Assembly: GCA_030632545.1 (NCBI GenBank)
Contig: DAOVUO010000040.1
Location: 1 to 11,546, forward strand
Length of the DNA: 11,546 nt
Direction of reading: 5' to 3'
Source of the DNA: Bacteroidales bacterium
GTDB taxonomy: Bacteria > Bacteroidota > Bacteroidia > Bacteroidales > DYOH01
In this document: positions 7,432-11,546 of the stretch, one piece after another
Position numbering within the stretch: the stretch's first letter is position 1
How the letters are laid out: every line of letters begins with the position of its first letter
Program-made: the position numbers and the translations under genes
Notes under the pieces: generated by a model
The model's input: only the letters and a program-made list of their open reading frames with translations
What the model was told of the DNA's origin: nothing
The model's database searches: none

Positions 7432-7571
7432 CCGTAGCATTCATGCTACGGAATATATTCATATTAAAGGTATTGAGGCTTTAGCCAAAATATAATATAT
7501 TAATTTTGGCTAAAGCCGAAAAATACTAAACCTTAATTAACACGGCATGAATGCCGTGCCTAATGATGTAA
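7432..7571. repeat. Three-hairpin palindromic intergenic element
   Basis: Three inverted repeats lie in a row in the gene-free gap 7124-7616. The first is CCGTAGCAT/ATGCTACGG (7432-7451). The second is a 15-bp stem GGCTTTAGCCAAAAT/ATTTTGGCTAAAGCC (7477-7517) with an 11-nt AT loop. The third is CACGGCAT/ATGCCGTG (7541-7558) with the tail CCTAATGATGTAA. Parts of the same unit recur at 7309-7339 and 8385-8475, so this is a dispersed repeat family, REP- or MITE-like, with no coding capacity. The rest of the gap 7124-7616 holds nothing I can identify apart from the candidate UspA promoter. Confidence 0.85.
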
Positions 7572-7616
7572 AAACACAGCATAAAACACTACCATTCAGT
7601 TATTTAGAAAAATACA

Positions 7617-8213
7617 TTACTTTGTTTTCTGCTTTCTCATAAGTAATTCAATTGTTTTTTCTATTCTTTTTTGACGAGTTTCATCCTTTTTAGCCTCATT
7701 AATCCAGTTTAGATACTCTTTTCGGTTGGTATATGTCAAAGAATTAAAAAAAATGGCTATCTGATTATCCTGCTTAAAAGCTTCTTTCAATTCAAGAGGA
7801 AGAATTAGCTTTTGTGGTTTTTTCTTCTCTAAATCGGGCATTTCGCCTACTGCAAACCTCATTACCGACCAAGTTTCATCCAAAGATACTAATGAAACTG
7901 TTCTATATCCATTGGAATAAATTTCATCCCAAGCTTTATCTCGTGAAATATCGCTTTTCATTTTTGAACTTTTCTTTGGATATGCCACCCAAAAAATAGT
8001 TTGCTCACCAATAAATGATGAAATTTGCGTATAAAATTGCTTTAATTCTGCCTGATTTGCAGCAAATATCAAAAGCCAATCGAGCTCCTGCCCTACTTTA
8101 ATTTCAAAATCGCCTAATAATTCATTTAACCAGTCTTCATATCCTTTGGGCGCATTCAAAACCAAATGACCACCATCTTTCTTTATTAGTAATTTCTTTA
8201 TTATAGAATCCAT
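7617..8213 (-). CDS. DUF3052-like / YdeI-OmdA fusion protein
   Basis: The 198-aa soluble protein has two recognisable parts. The N-terminal part (about 1-120) resembles DUF3052-type proteins: KKDGGHLVLNAPKGYEDWL, then WLLIFAANQAELKQF, IFWVAYPKKSSKMKSDISRD and VSLDETWSVMRF. The C-terminal part (about 137-198) matches the YdeI/OmpD-associated (OmdA) domain, with LPLELKEAFKQDNQIAIFF, then LTYTNRKEYLNWINEAKKDE, TRQKRIEKTIELL and a Lys-rich end. Proteins of this two-part form and size are usual in Bacteroidota. YdeI homologues are named for a role in polymyxin and bacteriocin resistance, but the biochemical function is unknown. The ATG at 8213 precedes the first strand directly. Both neighbouring gaps are full of palindromic repeats, and it appears to be transcribed alone. 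Confidence 0.82.
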   Translation of the reverse strand: MDSIIKKLLIKKDGGHLVLNAPKGYEDWLNELLGDFEIKVGQELDWLLIFAANQAELKQFYTQISSFIGEQTIFWVAYPKKSSKMKSDISRDKAWDEIYSNGYRTVSLVSLDETWSVMRFAVGEMPDLEKKKPQKLILPLELKEAFKQDNQIAIFFNSLTYTNRKEYLNWINEAKKDETRQKRIEKTIELLMRKQKTK

Positions 8214-8295
8214 TGGACGAAAATAGGAAAAACAATTTATACCAATATGATTTTATCAATTATAAAATTTCATAGCCGTTGGATATAAGTGTAAG

Positions 8296-8384
8296 AACTT
8301 CCCGAAAGCTTCCCTTCAAAATCCAAAACATATTATTGAAAGCAGACATGCCATTAAAGCAACTTTCGGGAAGTTTTTTTTTTT
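8296..8384 (+). terminator. Terminator-like long-loop hairpin, possible small RNA
   Basis: AACTTCCCGAAAG (8296-8308) pairs perfectly over 13 bp with CTTTCGGGAAGTT (8363-8375). A run of T follows to 8384, as in a plus-strand intrinsic terminator. The arms are separated by 54 nt (8309-8362), far longer than a normal terminator loop. The same arm sequence occurs with little or no loop at 8656-8689 and 9697-9730. No plus-strand gene lies upstream for it to terminate, so it may end a short untranslated RNA or be a repeat split by an insertion. Confidence 0.6.
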
Positions 8385-8475
8385 ACATTCACGCTACGGA
8401 ATATATTATTGATGTTGGCTAAAGCAGAATAATGCGAAACCTTAATTTGCACGGCATGATTGCCGTGCCTAATTA
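8385..8475. repeat. Partial copy of the 7432-7571 palindromic element
   Basis: GCTACGGAATATATT (right arm of the first hairpin, near 8393-8407) leads into GGCTAAAGC (right arm of the second hairpin), then AAACCTTAATTTGCACGGC and a perfect GCACGGCA/TGCCGTGC hairpin at 8449-8468. Order and spacing match the full element, with the left arms and the AT loop of the second hairpin missing. It directly abuts the long-loop hairpin on its left and the long direct repeat on its right. Confidence 0.75.
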
Positions 8476-8532
8476 TTTTAAATATTTTTTGTCGAATTGC
8501 ACAAAGAGTTCGTTTTTAGAAAAGTAAAAAAG

Positions 8533-8596
8533 AGACTGCTTCCTTCGTCGCAGTGACGTTCTACAATGCACGTCACTGCGACGAAGGAAGCAGTCT
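8533..8596. repeat. 27-bp perfect-stem hairpin, loop TCTACAATGC (copy A)
   Basis: AGACTGCTTCCTTCGTCGCA continues to GTGACGT (8533-8559) and pairs exactly with 8570-8596 around the 10-nt loop at 8560-8569. The arms resemble the widely seen CGTCATTGCGAGGAACGAAG type of intergenic palindrome found in many genomes; that resemblance is from memory. It sits inside direct repeat copy A. Confidence 0.95.
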
Positions 8597-8655
8597 TTAC
8601 AGCAGACTCTATAATTTAGTTCGATATATATGAGAAACGTTTTAGGTATTTATGG

Positions 8656-8695
8656 AGCTTCCCGAAAGTTTTAAAACTTTCGGGAAGCTTTTTTT
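8656..8695 (+). terminator. 34-bp perfect palindrome with T-run in copy A
   Basis: AGCTTCCCGAAAGTTTT (8656-8672) is followed without spacer by its exact reverse complement (8673-8689) and then TTTTTT. It has intrinsic-terminator form on the plus strand only, because no matching A-run precedes it. It would shield the antitoxin gene from read-through from the left, so the pair needs its own promoter after this point. Confidence 0.8.
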
Positions 8696-8779
8696 GTCAA
8701 ATCTTCAATTTTCAATCAGACGCTTGAAGGAGCTGCGCACGCTTCAAGTTCTTACCAGATGTTTTTTAAAAGGCAAATA

Positions 8780-8809
8780 TTGGAATTCTTATTTATAATT
8801 TCTAACTTG
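8780..8809 (+). promoter_or_regulatory. Candidate promoter for the toxin-antitoxin pair
   Basis: TTG at 8780-8782 is followed after 20 bp by TAACTTG at 8803-8809, an imperfect match to the Bacteroidota -7 pattern. It lies outside the repeat, downstream of the terminator-like palindrome, and about 19 bp before the preferred antitoxin start at 8828. Position supports it more than sequence does. Confidence 0.33.
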
Positions 8810-8827
8810 CAGAAAAGAAAAAATAGA

Positions 8828-9067
8828 ATGATTGCAATAAGAGAAATTGTTGAAGTTAAAAACGGTATAATAAACTTTAAACTTCCAAATTACATCTTAA
8901 CGGACAAAGTGGAAATAATTATAATTCCATACAAGCCAAAAGAGCTCGAAAAGGATTTGAACATTGATTTTTCAAAATATTTTGGTTTGAGCGATGTAGG
9001 TGCAGATAAAATTGATAATTATCTAAAAAATGCAAGAGATGAATGGGGCCAAGGATTTTCTTATTGA
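8828..9067 (+). CDS. Small antitoxin partner of the PIN-domain toxin
   Basis: I choose the ATG at 8828, giving 79 aa (MIAIREIVEVKNGIINFKLP and onward). A start at 8759 in the same frame would add 23 residues encoded partly by the repeat and would place the likely promoter inside the gene. The N-terminal part (about 2-36) has a beta-rich pattern, REIVEVKNGIINFKLPNYI followed by KVEIIIIPYKP, like small AbrB/DUF2281-style antitoxins that bind DNA and repress their own operon. The C-terminal part (about 45-79), with YLKNARDEWGQGFSY, is of the kind that wraps the toxin groove. Its 3' end overlaps the toxin gene by 29-38 bp, which supports the pairing strongly. The exact antitoxin family is not certain. 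Confidence 0.78.
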   Translation: MIAIREIVEVKNGIINFKLPNYILTDKVEIIIIPYKPKELEKDLNIDFSKYFGLSDVGADKIDNYLKNARDEWGQGFSY

Positions 9068-9443
9068 TACTAATATTTTGATTTATTTTTTTGATGGAAA
9101 ATTAAGTGATGAGCAGAAAGAAAAAGTGATTTCAATTTTTGAGAAGTCTTTTAATATTTCGGTTATTACAAAAATTGAGTTTTTGGGGTTTAAGGATTAT
9201 TTAGATAGTGAAAAGTACTCTCAGGCTAAGGAGTTTATAAAACACGCAAATGTTATTCAATTATCTGATGATTTGGTTGAAACAATTATTGAAATAAAGC
9301 AAGAGTATAATATAAAGCTTGGTGATGCAATTATTGCTACGACAGCACTTGTAAACAATTTGACAGTAGTAACACGCAATCAAAAAGATTTTGATAAAAT
9401 TGATGGAGTAGTGGTTTTTAATCCGTTTGATAATAATTTATAA
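9030..9443 (+). CDS. vapC: PIN-domain ribonuclease toxin, VapC family
   Basis: The product is 137 aa from the ATG at 9030, or 134 aa from the in-frame ATG at 9039, which puts FLIDTN nearer the N-terminus and may be the real start. PIN-domain acidic residues are all visible: Asp13 in FLIDTNILIYFFDG, Glu50 in TKIEFLGF, Asp99 in KLGDAIIATTAL and Asp120 in TRNQKDFDKI. This is a Mg-dependent single-domain RNase fold. VapC toxins cut tRNA, or rRNA in some cases, and stop translation when the antitoxin is lost; the target here is unknown. It overlaps the antitoxin gene, so the two are co-translated. The full catalytic set suggests an active toxin. The pair is enclosed by long direct repeats. Confidence 0.92.
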   Translation: MQEMNGAKDFLIDTNILIYFFDGKLSDEQKEKVISIFEKSFNISVITKIEFLGFKDYLDSEKYSQAKEFIKHANVIQLSDDLVETIIEIKQEYNIKLGDAIIATTALVNNLTVVTRNQKDFDKIDGVVVFNPFDNNL

Positions 9444-9500
9444 AAAGGTCAAAGTTTTGCTTTTAAAATCGTATTTGTATAAAGTGCATTTGTGGGTTTT

Positions 9501-9549
9501 AAAAAGAACTTTGAGAGTTTTTTGTCGAATTGCACGAAGAGTTCTTTTT
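9501..9549 (+). terminator. Hairpin downstream of the toxin gene
   Basis: AAAAAGAACT (9501-9510) pairs with AGTTCTTTTT (9540-9549), 10 bp with a 29-nt loop, about 60 bp after the toxin stop. The right arm ends in a T-run. The left arm lies outside direct repeat copy B and the right arm within it, so the hairpin exists only at this copy. It is a possible terminator, weaker than the palindrome at 9697. Confidence 0.4.
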
Positions 9550-9573
9550 TAGAAGAGTAGAAAAGTAAAAAAG

Positions 9574-9637
9574 AGACTGCTTCCTTCGTCGCAGTGACGT
9601 GCATTGTAGAACGTCACTGCGACGAAGGAAGCAGTCT
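9574..9637. repeat. 27-bp perfect-stem hairpin, loop GCATTGTAGA (copy B)
   Basis: The stem arms (9574-9600 and 9611-9637) are identical to those in copy A, but the 10-nt loop at 9601-9610 is the exact reverse complement of the copy A loop. The 64-bp unit is therefore present in the opposite orientation inside an otherwise co-oriented repeat. Confidence 0.95.
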
Positions 9638-9696
9638 TTACAGCAGACTCTATAATTTATCCAGATATATATGAGAAACGTTTTAGGTATTTATGG

Positions 9697-9735
9697 AGCT
9701 TCCCGAAAGCTTTAAAACTTTCGGGAAGCTTTTTT
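9697..9735 (+). terminator. Palindrome with T-run in copy B, likely end of the toxin transcript
   Basis: AGCTTCCCGAAAGCTTT and its near-perfect reverse complement (9697-9730, one mismatch relative to copy A) are followed by TTTTT. In this position it would end the antitoxin-toxin transcript before it runs antisense into the caspase-like gene. Confidence 0.75.
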
Positions 9736-9813
9736 CGTCAAATCTTCAATTTACAAACCAGACGCTTGAAGGTCTTGCCAGATGTTTGTGATTTTTTTGA
9801 CATCGGATGATTT

Positions 9814-11268
9814 TCAATCTCTTTTAATAAAAATAAAATCGCCCCCCTCATCACCAACATTTTGAATTGTTCCAAATTGAGGGATATTAGGACTATTATT
9901 TAAAACACCTTCCTTAAAGCTAACAAAAATACTCTCTGCCGATATATACTTTACTTCGTTTTTCTCCAAACGTTTTACCAATAATTTAAGAAAAACACTT
10001 TCGTCTGGAACTTCTTTCAAAGTACCACTTGTCATTGCCTTTCGACTTGGTAATTCGTATAATTTATTAATTCCCAAAGTGGCATCTGCAAATGCTTTTC
10101 TGGTTCTAAAAATTGAACCGCTAAAACAAGCATCTGCAATAAGCAGTGTATGCTGTGTATTTATTACCGAAATATAATCCTGTATAGTTGAATTTCGCAC
10201 CCAATTAGCAGGATTGCTCTTACTTGCATCGGAAGGCAGCCAATAACCAAGCTTTTTATTCTCGTCCCAATAACCATGTCCTGCATAGAAAATCAGCAAA
10301 TTATCTGTACTGCCAAGCTTATTTGCCAAACTTTCAAAAGCCTCAATAATTTCTAAACGTGTTGGATTTTTTAAAAAATGAACGTTCGTGCTATCAAACA
10401 AATATTTTTCTGTCAATACATTACATAGCTTTTGAGCATCATTTATAGGATTACTTAAATGTCCTATTGCAATATCTTCATAATCCTCAACTCCAATGAT
10501 TAATGCATGATAATTCAAATTTGCAATATCTTGCTTCTCCAAAGGTGGAAGATACTCAATTTCATATTTTTGCGTCACGCTATTATTATTTGCATCCTTT
10601 GCTTCAACAATTACGATATTTGCCCCTTCTTCTAAGCGAATAGGAACGCTAAAACGATTATTTGTTACCGCTACTTTATGGCCATTTACTTTCAAATAGT
10701 TTATCTCAGAGACATCCGTTAAACTTCCAATAAATTTAATATTCTGCAAATCAATTATTGACTTAAAGCCACGTTTAATCGCAGGATTTGTGATAGTTAT
10801 ATAGGGCGGATCAAAATCTGTATAACTTACAGACAAACTTTGTGGATTTTTTATAGCAAACGCTGAAGTTCCCAATAACCCAGTTTCTCTCTTTTGAAAA
10901 TCTAAGGAAAAACTTATTTCCTCTGTGGATGATAAATCAGTGTACGAAAAACTTAACTCAATATTTTCATTAAATTCTAAAATATTTTCATTTTTAAAAT
11001 TATCACAAATCAACAATCCCTCTGGTTCAATTTTAATATTATCCTTATGCAAAACTAATGACATTTTATTATCAGAAACTGGATTTAAATCATCATCAAC
11101 CCATTGTAAATTCAGAAAAACAGAAAATTTATTATCTATATTATTCCCACGGATAATACTAATTTTTGCATTATTTCCGCTAGTTGAAATCAACAATTGC
11201 TCTTGCGAAAAAACTGAATTTACAGTTAGTCCAAGAATTAAGATTAGTAATAATACATTTTTTTTCAT
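9814..11268 (-). CDS. Exported caspase-like (C14 family) protease
   Basis: The 484-aa product starts with a signal peptide (MKKN, core VLLLILILGLTV, likely cleavage near SVFS-Q22), so it acts outside the cytoplasm. Residues 23-150 form a beta-rich region I do not recognise. Residues about 153-240 (PPYITITNPAIKRGF to VTQKYEIEYLPP) look like an Ig-like, glucodextranase-B-type domain. The C-terminal part (about 252-484) is a caspase fold: YHALIIGVEDYED (253-265), catalytic His331 in FYAGHGYWDE and catalytic Cys381 in LIADACFSGSIF. Both residues of the dyad are present, so activity is likely. Such proteases usually cut after basic residues, as in metacaspases; the substrate here is unknown. It converges on the toxin-antitoxin pair and follows a barrel-protein gene on the same strand by 150 bp. 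Confidence 0.93.
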   Translation of the reverse strand: MKKNVLLLILILGLTVNSVFSQEQLLISTSGNNAKISIIRGNNIDNKFSVFLNLQWVDDDLNPVSDNKMSLVLHKDNIKIEPEGLLICDNFKNENILEFNENIELSFSYTDLSSTEEISFSLDFQKRETGLLGTSAFAIKNPQSLSVSYTDFDPPYITITNPAIKRGFKSIIDLQNIKFIGSLTDVSEINYLKVNGHKVAVTNNRFSVPIRLEEGANIVIVEAKDANNNSVTQKYEIEYLPPLEKQDIANLNYHALIIGVEDYEDIAIGHLSNPINDAQKLCNVLTEKYLFDSTNVHFLKNPTRLEIIEAFESLANKLGSTDNLLIFYAGHGYWDENKKLGYWLPSDASKSNPANWVRNSTIQDYISVINTQHTLLIADACFSGSIFRTRKAFADATLGINKLYELPSRKAMTSGTLKEVPDESVFLKLLVKRLEKNEVKYISAESIFVSFKEGVLNNSPNIPQFGTIQNVGDEGGDFIFIKRD

Positions 11269-11418
11269 GGTTTTGTTTTTTTAGTTAATATTTTATACAA
11301 TAGTTCGGTACAATTTTGTAATTGTTTCCCAATTTAGTCGGGAGTAAACAATAACCGCAAGTTTGACAAAGTTTAACTCACTATTTAGACGTTTCCAAGT
11401 CTTGTGGACGATGGAAAA

Positions 11419-11546
11419 TCAATTAAACTTATAAGCTATACCTATTCTAGCATAATATGTGTTTAAAATTATTGACTCAGGATTAGGCGTAACATTTGCA
11501 TAATCGTCTCTATACGGACTATTAGCATTAATAATAGATTCGCTTC
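11419..11546 (-). CDS. C-terminal end of a probable outer-membrane barrel protein (5' end outside window)
   Basis: A minus-strand frame is open from the window edge to a TGA at 11421-11419 and gives 41 residues, SESIINANSPYRDDYANVTP, then NPESIILNTYYARIGIAYKF and a final Asn. The ending TYYARIGIAYKFN is the alternating aromatic/hydrophobic last strand of an outer-membrane beta-barrel, with an aromatic residue near the C-terminus. Nothing more can be said about the family. It lies 150 bp upstream of the caspase-like gene in the same orientation; that gap contains no obvious terminator, so read-through into the protease gene is possible. Confidence 0.6.
   Translation of the reverse strand, partial: SESIINANSPYRDDYANVTPNPESIILNTYYARIGIAYKFN

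Larger units (their letters stand above)
8485..8764. repeat. Long direct repeat, left copy (A), beside the toxin-antitoxin pair
   Basis: About 280 bp matching 9518-9787 in the same orientation over its full length. It begins TTTTTTGTCGAATTGCAC and ends CCAGATGTTT. Differences are scattered substitutions, an 8-nt direct duplication (AGAGTAGA region) found only in copy B, an extra stretch of about 17-18 nt in copy A within CTTGAAGGAGCTGCGCACG, and the inverted hairpin loop described separately. The long blank region 8214-8827 consists mostly of this repeat, the partial element and the long-loop hairpin. The end of the copy lies about 64 bp before the antitoxin start. Confidence 0.93.
9518..9787. 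repeat. Long direct repeat, right copy (B)
   Basis: About 270 bp matching copy A at 8485-8764 in the same orientation, from TTTTTTGTCGAATTGCAC to CCAGATGTTT. It fills most of the gap 9444-9813, which contains no gene. It carries the same order of elements as copy A: a 27-bp-stem hairpin, TATATATGAGAAACGTTTTA, the CTTCCCGAAAG palindrome and the GACGCTTGAAGG tail. The tail lacks the CTTCAAG inverted partner present in copy A. It ends 26 bp before the stop codon of the caspase-like gene. Confidence 0.93.

Noticed and set aside
7814..7999. Plus-strand open frame opposite the YdeI-like gene
   Set aside because: It is antisense to a recognisable two-part protein and shows no domain or initiation signal.
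8759..8827. Longer antitoxin start at 8759
   Set aside because: The extra residues are encoded partly by the repeat end and by the likely promoter region, and the antitoxin fold pattern begins right after the ATG at 8828.
8485..9787. The two long repeats as part of a CRISPR array
   Set aside because: Only two copies exist, each far longer than a CRISPR repeat, and the DNA between them encodes proteins.
8485..9787. A classical composite transposon or insertion sequence
   Set aside because: Neither repeat copy encodes a transposase and no target-site duplication is visible at the outer ends.
9814..11268. Caspase-like gene plus toxin-antitoxin pair as one defence system
   Set aside because: The genes are convergent with a terminator-like palindrome between them, and the protease has an export signal, so joint action in the cytosol is not supported.
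10925..11284. Plus-strand open frame of 119 codons over the start of the caspase-like gene
   Set aside because: It is antisense to a well-supported protein with signal peptide, has a composition unlike a folded protein, and shows no family motif.
11290..11418. Short TTTCCA/TGGAAA inverted repeat near 11390-11417 as a terminator for the barrel gene
   Set aside because: The arms are only six bases, the loop is long and no T-run follows in the minus direction.

Overview
The window is AT-rich chromosomal DNA from a member of the Bacteroidota, probably of a Bacteroidales/Marinilabiliales-like lineage. This rests on the gene order pdxJ, hydrolase, bcp, recA, on start codons in A-rich leaders without Shine-Dalgarno motifs, on promoter candidates of the TTTG-N19-TAnnTTTG type, and on small outer-membrane barrel proteins whose signal peptides end just before a Gln. 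The lineage call is inference.

Bases 1-2890 are a co-directional housekeeping block: the C-terminal half of pdxJ (vitamin B6 synthesis), a YbfF-like alpha/beta hydrolase, the thiol peroxidase bcp and recA, closed by a strong terminator. hemD (uroporphyrinogen-III synthase) converges on it from the minus strand. Behind hemD lies about 1 kb with no intact gene, holding a short frameshifted ORF remnant (3862-4106) and a 15-bp inverted repeat.

Bases 4836-6128 hold two exported beta-barrel-like proteins of unknown role in one apparent transcription unit, ended by a 40-bp perfect palindrome. A tandem UspA-domain stress protein (6215-7123) and a DUF3052-like/YdeI-OmdA fusion protein (7617-8213) follow on the minus strand, separated by a palindromic intergenic repeat.

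The most unusual part is 8214-9813. A PIN-domain toxin and its overlapping small antitoxin form a two-gene cassette enclosed by two direct copies of a repeat of about 270-280 bp (8485-8764 and 9518-9787). Each copy carries a perfect 27-bp-stem hairpin with a 10-nt loop, and the loop is exactly reverse-complemented between the copies. Each copy also carries a terminator-like CTTCCCGAAAG palindrome. A third occurrence of that motif, opened by 54 nt, lies upstream at 8296-8375.

The right end holds a minus-strand gene for an exported caspase-like (C14) protease with an apparent Ig-like domain, preceded by the last 41 codons of a probable outer-membrane barrel protein cut by the window edge. I saw no tRNA, rRNA, CRISPR array, transposase or phage gene.
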